Shown: piece after piece, positions 1-5,230 of the stretch
Numbering within the stretch: the stretch's first letter is position 1
How the letters are laid out: every line of letters starts with the position of its first letter
NCBI GenBank assembly: GCA_003175865.1
Contig: PSRF01000113.1
Coordinates: 1 to 5,708, forward strand
Reading direction: 5' to 3'
Origin: Blastocatellia bacterium
Lineage (GTDB): Bacteria > Acidobacteriota > Blastocatellia > Pyrinomonadales > Pyrinomonadaceae
Length of the DNA stretch: 5,708 nt
Notes under the pieces: model-generated
Told to the model about the DNA's origin: nothing
Database searches by the model: none
What the model saw: only the letters and a program-made list of their open reading frames with translations
Position numbers and translations under genes: made by a program

Positions 1-122
1 AGGCCGGAAATATAAAGCGAGCATTGGATAGCGAGTTGTATTTCTACTCACAAGTCTTTGGCTTTCAACTTGCCGAACCAGTGGAGCCCCTTGAAATCAA
101 GAATTTGAAGCGCCGAAAATAG
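1..122 (+). CDS. C-terminal end of an unidentified protein (partial, cut by left edge)
   Basis: A + strand frame is open from the left edge (first full codon at base 3) for 39 codons and stops at TAG 120-122. The visible residues run from [12 protein letters not shown] through [17 protein letters not shown] to a basic end, KNLKRRK. The aromatic middle and lysine/arginine-rich end look like a real protein tail, and the codon choice resembles the neighbouring genes. The stop lies 10 bp from the stop of the convergent gene on the other strand, a normal tight convergent arrangement. An open run of 39 codons can occur by chance, so the case rests on composition and layout. The segment [10 protein letters not shown] superficially resembles the start of glyoxalase-fold proteins, but it sits at the very end of the chain, so that identity is unlikely. 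I do not recognise the family. Confidence 0.5.
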   Translation, partial: AGNIKRALDSELYFYSQVFGFQLAEPVEPLEIKNLKRRK

Positions 123-132
123 AACGAGATCC

Positions 133-2418
133 TTAGTGCACCGGTCTGTCAGCAACTGTTGCTGGTCCACCCGCATGATCGGCAGACCGAACGACGTTTG
201 TTTCGTCGACGTAATACGACATCCTGCCCGTCTTCCCATACTCAACCGGTACTGCTGACACTTCGAAGTGGTTATTGTCCGTAACGGTTAGTTCGATCTT
301 GTACCCGTTGTTTTCGATAATCTTCTTGATGTAATCCTTTTCAGTCATCAACTGATCGAGTGTGCAGTACTGACCATTGCCCTTTGACGATTTAAACTCA
401 GCTTCAGCGCTGGCGATCATGTAAAGCGCACTCATCGCTGACCGTTCATTCGCAACCATTGGAGGCGGATTCGACTCCCCCGACATTCCCGCGATCGCCA
501 TCAACACGAGATTTTTTGGGATGTGAACTTCGTGGAGTGTTCCGAGACCATCATTTGACAGTGCGTAAGTTACGGGTTGTGAGATGAAAGTCAGTCGACT
601 GAAGAACTCGCGTGTTTGCTCGCTGATTAATTGGCTCGGTTCACGCGCCCATGTTTTGTAACTCTCCATCAATGCCGGCGAAATGTAGACTTGCCCTTGT
701 AACTGTCGCGGTTGCCACCGTGTATAGTTTCGAAAGCTTTGGTCCGAACTCAACGTTTCGCCCTTCAAGTACGAATCAACAACGTGGCGTGTGCTAGCAA
801 CGTCGGTCGACACCACCAGGAAGTCTCCAACGAATGCGTAGGCGAATGCGTTGCCATACGAAACAATTTCTGAGTCGCCACGCTTCTCTGCTTGACCGAA
901 CGCACTGGCCCCTTGAAACCCAAGTGAGTCGATGATTTTAGGCAGCAATCGGTGCATGCCCTCTTTGTCGCGCAACGCAAGTGCGATCACCGGCGTTGGT
1001 CCGGAAAAAGGCTGCTTAGTCTCAACCTGCTTCTTCGTTTCAGCTGAAACTTCCGGCGCAGGTTCTAGCGAAGGCGATGGTGAAGGCTGCAGCGTGATGG
1101 GCATGCTGAAGACAACCTCGTTCCCGAGGAGCGGTAACAGGTCGTTCTTGATATTTATTCCAAGCTTCTTCTCGAGTGAGGCAAACCGTGGGCTGTCGTT
1201 TGTCTCTTTCACAGGTTGTCCAATAACCGGTTCGCCAGAAGCTGCGGTGGGCTTGTTTAGTCCAGCGTAAACGAGAGCCATATCCAAAGACATTGTGACC
1301 AGGAGCTCGGTATCTGCAGGAAGTATAGACGGTGATTCAGGCGTAATTGCTGGTCCAGGAATCAATATCGGCATGAAGGGAACAGGATCACTTTTTTCAC
1401 CCGGGCTATTTACAAGCAACACTCGTGCGTCGAGCGACTCATTATCGAGAGCGACGGCGATACCAAGTGCTTCGGGCCATTTCGTTGATTCACTGAACAC
1501 TTGTGAGCCGAAAATATCCGTTATTTGGCCCAAGATGTCCGGAGCCAGGGTCTCCTTCTTGGTCTCCGTTGTCGTGAACTCACCCCCAGTATCAGGAGAT
1601 GCTTCTGGTGAGCTCTGTGGAACTGCGGCTTCAGCAACGGTCAGCTCGGCTTCCCGTTTCTTTACTGCCCTCTCGGCTTCCTTTCTCTGTTCCTCTTCTT
1701 CCTTTTGGATACTGGTGAGATCGACAAAGACGAATACAGGTTCACTGGTGAAGCGGTCGTGTGCGACGCGGAAGTTTGCATCTTCAGTGAGCAACTTGCT
1801 GCCAGTAGGTCTTAGATTCTTCAGCACCAGTGGTGTTGAGGTAATAAAGATGAGCGAACCCGCACGCTGCACATAGTAATTAGGTGAGGGAGGTGTTGAT
1901 TTCTGTCGATCGACAATGGGACTGCTCTTTGTGGGTGAGGGATTGGGTGTCGGAGTTGGCAGTACTCGAGGTAGAAAGTCGTTTAATTGAGGCTCAAATC
2001 TTGTTGCATCTTCGGGTGATCCAAACTCTATGGCGACTAACATGTCTGGCACATTCTTAGTTGTGGGCGAGGTGGCAACCAGCATGCGCGATGTCATCAC
2101 TGCGTCGGCATGACTGTGAAGCCATTTCAAAAGAGTTGTAAATTCTTTGGGCGGCGCCGCAAGTTTAATCACTGGTTCAAGCAATTCGCTTACTGAATTC
2201 GATTGGATCAACTGCCCTACGCCTCTAATTTCTCCGTAGATTTTGTAACTGTCCTTTGCAAGCAGTGTCTCGAACGTAGGAGCTGTCGTTGGCGTCGTGT
2301 TCTTTGCGGGTCGACTTACGGTCGGGCGCCTCTGTTGTGCAGTTGCGGTAGACGAAGGGCAAACTGCTAACAAAATTGCGAGAGCAATTGTTGGATGGGC
2401 AAATTTCTGACTGCTCAT
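133..2418 (-). CDS. Exported DUF3352-like protein with pseudopilin-like C-terminal domain
   Basis: This 761-residue exported protein has no known enzymatic activity. Residues 1-27 form a signal peptide: hydrophobic IALAILLAV at 11-19, with probable cleavage after the ATA at 25-27. The body resembles DUF3352-type proteins, with beta-strand/helix units at about 50-235 and 290-635. Recognisable pieces are the LEKKLGINI..LLPLLGNEVVF stretch (415-437), PVIALALRDKEGMHRLLPKI (476-495) and AYAFVGDFLVVSTD..STRHVVDSYLKG (526-553). Low-complexity inserts break up the fold: Pro/Thr/Ser-rich at 153-179 and 443-456, and a charged, probably helical Glu/Lys/Arg segment at 237-266. Residues about 656-746 (NERSAMSAL.. 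to ..YGKTGRMSYYVDETNVVR) resemble the globular half of acidobacterial type II pseudopilins, without the N-terminal pilin helix. The ATG at 2418 is the only usable start: an in-frame TAA lies 9 bp upstream and overlaps the AAGGA Shine-Dalgarno. It is divergent from the LysW-like gene. Being a real exported protein is near certain; the domain names come from memory of family patterns. Confidence 0.93.
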   Translation of the reverse strand: MSSQKFAHPTIALAILLAVCPSSTATAQQRRPTVSRPAKNTTPTTAPTFETLLAKDSYKIYGEIRGVGQLIQSNSVSELLEPVIKLAAPPKEFTTLLKWLHSHADAVMTSRMLVATSPTTKNVPDMLVAIEFGSPEDATRFEPQLNDFLPRVLPTPTPNPSPTKSSPIVDRQKSTPPSPNYYVQRAGSLIFITSTPLVLKNLRPTGSKLLTEDANFRVAHDRFTSEPVFVFVDLTSIQKEEEEQRKEAERAVKKREAELTVAEAAVPQSSPEASPDTGGEFTTTETKKETLAPDILGQITDIFGSQVFSESTKWPEALGIAVALDNESLDARVLLVNSPGEKSDPVPFMPILIPGPAITPESPSILPADTELLVTMSLDMALVYAGLNKPTAASGEPVIGQPVKETNDSPRFASLEKKLGINIKNDLLPLLGNEVVFSMPITLQPSPSPSLEPAPEVSAETKKQVETKQPFSGPTPVIALALRDKEGMHRLLPKIIDSLGFQGASAFGQAEKRGDSEIVSYGNAFAYAFVGDFLVVSTDVASTRHVVDSYLKGETLSSDQSFRNYTRWQPRQLQGQVYISPALMESYKTWAREPSQLISEQTREFFSRLTFISQPVTYALSNDGLGTLHEVHIPKNLVLMAIAGMSGESNPPPMVANERSAMSALYMIASAEAEFKSSKGNGQYCTLDQLMTEKDYIKKIIENNGYKIELTVTDNNHFEVSAVPVEYGKTGRMSYYVDETNVVRSADHAGGPATVADRPVH

Positions 2419-2632
2419 TTCCTGTCCTTACTTAGAGAGTTAACCTCAAGGTCTGACATTGACCGAACGGAAGCAACCTTTTTCGCTTCGTCAGGAATGA
2501 CTTAAGACGTTGGTAACCTTTCCCATTGTGAGTGACGTTTCACATCGATATTACGTTAACAAGCTGCGTGACTCTTAGATGCAATACGTAGGCCGAGCCC
2601 CCTGTGTTTTAAGGTTTTACACGTTGGTTGCA

Positions 2633-2646
2633 ACTGTCACGACAGT
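2633..2646. promoter_or_regulatory. Palindrome ACTGTC-AC-GACAGT, possible operator
   Basis: Two perfect 6-bp inverted arms flank a 2-bp centre. The site lies about 37 bp upstream of the candidate -35 of the LysW-like gene and about 215 bp upstream of the DUF3352-like start. The size and symmetry suit a dimeric regulator, but the arms are short and no second copy was noticed in the window. Operator function is inference. Confidence 0.25.
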
Positions 2647-2682
2647 GTCCTCGCTGGTCCATTCCGTGCATAAAAAAGAGTG

Positions 2683-2711
2683 TTGCAAAATCTCGCAGTC
2701 GCGGTTAGATT
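2683..2711 (+). promoter_or_regulatory. Candidate sigma-70 promoter for the LysW-like gene
   Basis: TTGCAA at 2683-2688, a 17-bp spacer and TAGATT at 2706-2711 each match 4 of 6 consensus positions. This would start transcription near 2718 and give a leader of roughly 78 nt before the GTG at 2796. The leader contains the 10-bp palindrome at 2746-2755. The match is moderate and was chosen by eye. Confidence 0.3.
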
Positions 2712-2781
2712 GTCGGCTCCTGAACAGGTAGAGGCTCTCGCAAGAATCCCGGGATCACCGCTGCCTGTATTTAAAACTCGT

Positions 2782-2790
2782 GGGAGGAAG
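2782..2790 (+). promoter_or_regulatory. Shine-Dalgarno supporting the GTG start of the LysW-like gene
   Basis: GGGAGGAAG ends 5 nt before the GTG at 2796. No ATG in this frame would keep the first zinc-binding CxxC, so this site settles the start. Confidence 0.75.
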
Positions 2791-2795
2791 AAACA

Positions 2796-2981
2796 GTGCC
2801 GACCGGAACTTGCCCTGAATGCGATGCCGATGTTCATGTGGATTTGGACACCGATAAGGGCGAAATTGTGTCATGTGAAGAATGTGGAACAGACCTGGAG
2901 ATCGTCGGTTTAGATCCTGTAGAGCTCGATATCGTTGAAGAAGATAGTTACGACGACGACGAGGACGAAGACGAATATTAA
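2796..2981 (+). CDS. LysW-like zinc-ribbon protein with poly-acidic tail
   Basis: This 61-residue acidic protein starts at GTG. Its core matches the LysW/ArgW amino-group carrier family: N-terminal MPTGTCPEC, zinc ligands C6-x2-C9 and C27-x2-C30, and CEECGTDLEIVGLDPVEL (27-44), close to the family's CEDCGAELEVVGLDP. In known LysW proteins (lysine or arginine synthesis through 2-aminoadipate or glutamate) the last residue is the Glu of an EDWGE motif, to which LysX/ArgX joins the substrate. Here the end is instead SYDDDEDEDEY: residues 48-60 are almost all Asp/Glu and the last residue is Tyr. The motif is absent from the other two frames around the stop as well. No LysX, LysZ, LysY, LysJ or LysK homologue lies in the window. 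The fold assignment is strong, but the carrier function is doubtful. It could be a divergent carrier, or a zinc-ribbon protein doing something else. It is convergent with the VWA gene, 58 bp away, with no clear terminator between. Confidence 0.88.
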   Translation: MPTGTCPECDADVHVDLDTDKGEIVSCEECGTDLEIVGLDPVELDIVEEDSYDDDEDEDEY

Positions 2982-3039
2982 CCCGACACAAGGTGAGACT
3001 TGACGGCAGGCAATCCTCTAGTTGTTCAGCCGTTACTCA

Positions 3040-4080
3040 CTACTGATTTTTCGGTGCGCGATACTCCGTTCGGCTCTGACGTAACTTCAATCCAGCAGGT
3101 CCCTCGACTCTTAGAGTGTGTAACTGCCCGTCACGTCGTTTTACTTCCGGAGGATAGAAAGCCAGCACATATGCAGAACTTACCTCTTCTGCAAGTGACC
3201 TGAAGAGTGGTCCGTAATCTCTTTCATTCGCGTACACGTTTCTTCCACCTGTCATCTCAGCTAGACCACTCACGTCAAGCGGAGTCGGCAACGGCGTTTG
3301 ATCACCGGAAATGAACGCACGTGAGTAAGAGGGCAAAGTAACTACAAACACACTGACATCTGCCGCGTTGGCCCGTTCGATTACAGTTTCGGGCGCCACC
3401 GTATCCCCGACAGGAAATCCATCAGTCACAACAAGCACCGCGCGTCTCATCAATCGGCGTTCACGCGTTCTCGGTGCGTGACGCACTAATAACCTAATCG
3501 CGTCGTCTACCGCATCGTATGCGTGAGTAGAGAGCCCATTCTGTGCGTCGCGAGAGATACGCTCCATTGCTTCGTCGAGCTTGGTTGGTTCAGTGGTGAA
3601 GTTTTGTAGAGTCTTGACGCGCATGCCAAAACTCATCACTGCGTACATGACCGACTTACCAGCGAGCTGATTTGAAAATGACTGCAGTGCCATTCGCAGT
3701 CGATTCATCTCTTCGCCAGTCATGCTACCTGAAACGTCCAACGTAAAAACGACTGCAAGCGGGCGAGTCTCTCCTTCACGTCTCTCTACCTGGAAGAACG
3801 AGATCGGTTGTTCGGTGCCATCCAGAAAAACCTTGAAGTTGTTTTGTTGTAGAGTTCGAACCGGGCGTCCATCCTGATCCGTTGCTGTGACGTCAACCGA
3901 AACAAGGTCGGTATCAAAGCGAACAACTTCGGCTGGTTCCTGCTCGTCAGGGTAAACCTTCCTTGGACGTTGGGTTTGCGGAGCGGGCGTCTGCGCAAGA
4001 CAGATGACCGCAAGGAGGAGAATAACGCAGGCTAGAGTTAGTCTAGTCAAGGTTCGGGGCGTGCAAAATCTCAAGAGCAT
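3040..4080 (-). CDS. Exported VWA-domain protein (VWFA-related Acidobacterial type)
   Basis: This 346-residue exported protein probably mediates metal-dependent protein binding at the cell surface or in the periplasm. Residues 1-29 form a signal peptide: Arg at 4, 9 and 13, then a hydrophobic core to about 26, with likely cleavage after CLA before Q30. C27 is preceded by VI, which does not fit a lipobox. A beta-rich N-terminal module at about 52-99 (VVRFDTDLVSVDV..NFKVFLDGTEQPISFFQVE) is typical of the acidobacterial VWFA-related family. The VWA domain covers about 107-310 and has a complete MIDAS: D115-x-S117-x-S119, T185 and D220. Length is normal for the family. ATG 4080 is the only start: an in-frame TAA lies at 4099-4101. 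There is no good Shine-Dalgarno. A TATAAT box and a palindrome lie just upstream. It is divergent from the two-repeat exported protein. Its ligand is unknown. Confidence 0.95.
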   Translation of the reverse strand: MLLRFCTPRTLTRLTLACVILLLAVICLAQTPAPQTQRPRKVYPDEQEPAEVVRFDTDLVSVDVTATDQDGRPVRTLQQNNFKVFLDGTEQPISFFQVERREGETRPLAVVFTLDVSGSMTGEEMNRLRMALQSFSNQLAGKSVMYAVMSFGMRVKTLQNFTTEPTKLDEAMERISRDAQNGLSTHAYDAVDDAIRLLVRHAPRTRERRLMRRAVLVVTDGFPVGDTVAPETVIERANAADVSVFVVTLPSYSRAFISGDQTPLPTPLDVSGLAEMTGGRNVYANERDYGPLFRSLAEEVSSAYVLAFYPPEVKRRDGQLHTLRVEGPAGLKLRQSRTEYRAPKNQ

Positions 4081-4113
4081 TAAGACAACTTTCGACTGTT
4101 AAAAATTGCCGTA

Positions 4114-4119
4114 ATTATA
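4114..4119 (-). promoter_or_regulatory. TATAAT -10 box of the VWA gene
   Basis: Read on the - strand this is a perfect TATAAT. Transcription would start near 4107, giving a leader of about 27 nt to the ATG at 4080. No -35 box is seen at 16-18 bp, where the sequence is taken up by a palindrome (4119-4141), and there is no TGn extension. The promoter may therefore depend on an activator or on another sigma factor. Confidence 0.5.
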
Positions 4120-4141
4120 CGAAAACAAAATTTGTTGTCGT
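4119..4141. promoter_or_regulatory. 23-bp near-perfect palindrome abutting the -10 box, candidate operator
   Basis: The site is centred on base 4130. Ten of the eleven symmetric pairs match; the only mismatch is 4123/4137. The inner arms are AACAAA and TTTGTT, and the outer arms ACGA and TCGT. It starts on the last base of the TATAAT box and fills the spacer and -35 area of the VWA promoter, the classic place for a repressor or overlapping activator. It lacks a U-run and sits upstream of the predicted start of transcription, so it is not a terminator. The regulator is unknown. Confidence 0.5.
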
Positions 4142-4161
4142 CTTCAAAGATGGCTTAACCA

Positions 4162-4183
4162 CCACACCACCGCCACACCACCG
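4162..4183. repeat. Perfect 11-bp tandem duplication (CCACACCACCG x2)
   Basis: Two identical adjacent copies occupy 4162-4172 and 4173-4183. They lie in a C/A-only tract beginning around 4157, in the middle of the divergent 206-bp intergenic region. The strand-asymmetric composition could favour slippage or an unusual DNA structure; no function is evident. Confidence 0.6.
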
Positions 4184-4274
4184 CGAGTGTCATCCCATTG
4201 CCGACGCCGTGCGCTGCGAGCCGTATCAGATGTAAGATGCAGGAAACGACGCGCGCAATCGGCTATGTATACGT

Positions 4275-4280
4275 GGAGGT
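4275..4280 (+). promoter_or_regulatory. GGAGGT Shine-Dalgarno that fixes a TTG start
   Basis: The consensus-like GGAGGT ends 6 nt before the TTG at 4287. This spacing makes TTG the start, and it gives a complete signal peptide (RFNKAFLVVIILVLM...). Confidence 0.75.
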
Positions 4281-4286
4281 CCCGTT

Positions 4287-4910
4287 TTGAGATTCAATAA
4301 AGCATTTTTGGTGGTGATAATTCTTGTCCTCATGAGTGGGAGTGCCGCAGCTCAGGAAAAGAGCACGGGCGCAATCAAAGGAAAAGTGCGGGTTGAAACG
4401 GGGACACCATCTGGGATAACGGTGATTGTGAGGCGTGGCGAAAAAGAAGTTACCCGGGGAACGACCGACAAAAATGGCGACTTCCTCATTTCGCGGCTGC
4501 AGCCCGGAATTTATGGCGTCACCTTACGTAAACCTGGCTTGAGTGTTGGTACGATGGAAGAGATAGAAGTAAAAGCCGGCAAGACGCGCACACTTGGCGA
4601 TCGACTGATATTGACCATCGATGAAGGGACAATCGCATTCATTGGCGGAAGCGTCTTCACGGCTGAAGGGCGGAGTGTCCCGAACGCAAAGGTTGAGCTC
4701 GCAAAGATTCTTGAGGATGGCTCGGTAAAAAAGATCGATGGCCGTATCACCACTGAAACTGGCAGCTTCAAATTTCGGTTAGCGCCCGATCCAGCAAAGT
4801 ACCGGGTGAGTGTGAAAATAGAAGGAGTAGATCCGATTAGTAAGGATGTTGAGATTGACGGACCGGCTATTTATCGAGTTGCTTTGTCTCTTCCGCCGCG
4901 AAAACCGTGA
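4287..4910 (+). CDS. Exported protein with two carboxypeptidase-regulatory-like (beta-sandwich) repeats
   Basis: This 207-residue exported protein starts at TTG. Residues 1-22 form a signal peptide: R2 and K5, a hydrophobic core at 6-16, and the AAA cleavage site at 20-22. The first repeat (about 28-110) has the classic CarboxypepD_reg pattern: GAIKGKV, then GITVIVRRGEKEVTRGTTDKNGDF, then LQPGIYGVTLRKPG, ending in a charged strand. The second, more diverged repeat (about 115-205) repeats the order: FIGGSVFTAEGRSVPNAKVEL, GRITTETGSFKFRL, KYRVSVKIEG. Such domains are transthyretin-like beta sandwiches used as structural or adhesive modules; no enzyme domain or TonB-receptor barrel follows, so this is a stand-alone form. 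It is divergent from the VWA gene (206 bp) and 65 bp upstream of the HTH gene on the same strand. No clear promoter is visible. Ligand and location (periplasm or surface) are unknown. Confidence 0.9.
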   Translation: MRFNKAFLVVIILVLMSGSAAAQEKSTGAIKGKVRVETGTPSGITVIVRRGEKEVTRGTTDKNGDFLISRLQPGIYGVTLRKPGLSVGTMEEIEVKAGKTRTLGDRLILTIDEGTIAFIGGSVFTAEGRSVPNAKVELAKILEDGSVKKIDGRITTETGSFKFRLAPDPAKYRVSVKIEGVDPISKDVEIDGPAIYRVALSLPPRKP

Positions 4911-4930
4911 ACCCTGAAAAGTGTTTTATC

Positions 4931-4960
4931 TTGGCGCAACCGCAGGAATTCCATTAGGAT
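4931..4960 (+). promoter_or_regulatory. Weak candidate promoter for the HTH gene
   Basis: TTGGCG at 4931-4936, an 18-bp spacer and TAGGAT at 4955-4960 each match 4 of 6 positions. Transcription would start around 4967, only about 9 nt before the ATG at 4976. That would make the message nearly leaderless, in keeping with the absence of a good Shine-Dalgarno. Co-transcription with the upstream gene is equally possible. Confidence 0.2.
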
Positions 4961-4975
4961 CGAGTTCAACCCGTC

Positions 4976-5230
4976 ATGGAAGATCGCGAAGAGTTTCTGA
5001 CAGCGAGGCAACTTGCACAGTTCTTACAAGTGAGTGAGGCGACCGTGCGACGCCTCGCACGAAAACGTCGCATCCCTTCTGTTCGTTTGACCCCGCGCAT
5101 TATCCGTTTTCATCTTGATGCCGTACGTGAAGCACTCGAAGTACCTCGCTACCGCATCCGCCACGGCGAGTACGAAGAACAAGTGGATGATGCACAACTC
5201 TCATTTGAGGACCTGCAAATCCTCAGCTAG
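4976..5230 (+). CDS. Small excisionase/MerR-type helix-turn-helix DNA-binding protein
   Basis: This 84-residue cytoplasmic protein probably binds DNA. Residues 8-54 fit the HTH_17/excisionase winged-helix pattern: LTARQLAQFLQVSEATVRRLARKRRIP (8-34), with the recognition helix SEATVRRLARKRR (20-32), then a wing and a helix, RIIRFHLDAVREALEV (41-56), matching the usual 'GR.IRF...D....L' ending. The tail (64-84) is acidic and ends in FEDLQILS. There is no sensor domain, and no integrase or other phage gene nearby, so a chromosomal BldC-like regulator is more likely than a true excisionase. The ATG has only a poor Shine-Dalgarno. The stop codon shares CTAG with the stop of the convergent NTF2-like gene. 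Its target is unknown; the palindrome at 4119-4141 is one candidate, a guess from proximity alone. Confidence 0.88.
   Translation: MEDREEFLTARQLAQFLQVSEATVRRLARKRRIPSVRLTPRIIRFHLDAVREALEVPRYRIRHGEYEEQVDDAQLSFEDLQILS

Larger units (their letters stand above)
2419..2795. other. Divergent intergenic region (377 bp)
   Basis: This region separates the starts of the - strand DUF3352-like gene and the + strand LysW-like gene, so it should carry promoters in both directions. I see no convincing gene in it; the short open frames here lack a ribosome-binding site and overlap the LysW-like gene out of frame. Visible structure includes an ACTGTC-AC-GACAGT palindrome (2633-2646), a perfect 10-bp palindrome ATCCCGGGAT (2746-2755), a TGTGA-N8-TCACA inverted repeat (2527-2544), and four ACGTT words at 2507, 2535, 2553 and 2621, two of which extend to ACGTTGGT. 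No sigma-70 promoter with both boxes was found for the leftward gene. Confidence 0.6.

Noticed and set aside
3..122. Glyoxalase-like motif [10 protein letters not shown] in the left-edge fragment
   Set aside because: In glyoxalase-fold proteins this motif lies near the start of a domain of over 100 residues. Here the protein ends 20 residues later, so the resemblance is probably chance.
48..245. - strand open frame over the end of the DUF3352-like gene
   Set aside because: It overlaps the supported C-terminus of the real gene in a different frame and has no family pattern.
932..1270. Second + strand open frame (112 codons) inside the same gene
   Set aside because: It is antisense, low in complexity, without a recognisable domain, and ends within the opposing gene.
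1295..1876. Long + strand open frame (193 codons) inside the DUF3352-like gene
   Set aside because: It is antisense to a well-supported gene. The translation is Ser-rich with no domain pattern, as expected from the complement of Pro/Glu/Thr-rich coding sequence, and I saw no ribosome-binding site.
2680..2913. + strand open frame overlapping the LysW-like gene in another frame
   Set aside because: It overlaps the zinc-ribbon coding sequence, which has the clear Shine-Dalgarno and the family match. This frame has neither.
2952..2975. GAC-rich tract considered as a CRISPR-like or satellite repeat
   Set aside because: It is in frame, encodes Asp/Glu, and has no spacers or repeat units beyond the codon level.
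4119..4141. Palindrome considered as an intrinsic terminator
   Set aside because: It lies upstream of the predicted transcription start of the leftward gene, is AT-rich in the stem, has no loop and no following T-run in either direction.
4511..4771. - strand open frame inside the two-repeat exported protein
   Set aside because: It is a shadow of the well-supported + strand gene; the translation shows no domain.
4976..5230. The HTH gene taken as a sign of a prophage or integrative element
   Set aside because: No integrase, attachment-site repeat, or tRNA was found in the window. A small chromosomal regulator fits the visible context better.
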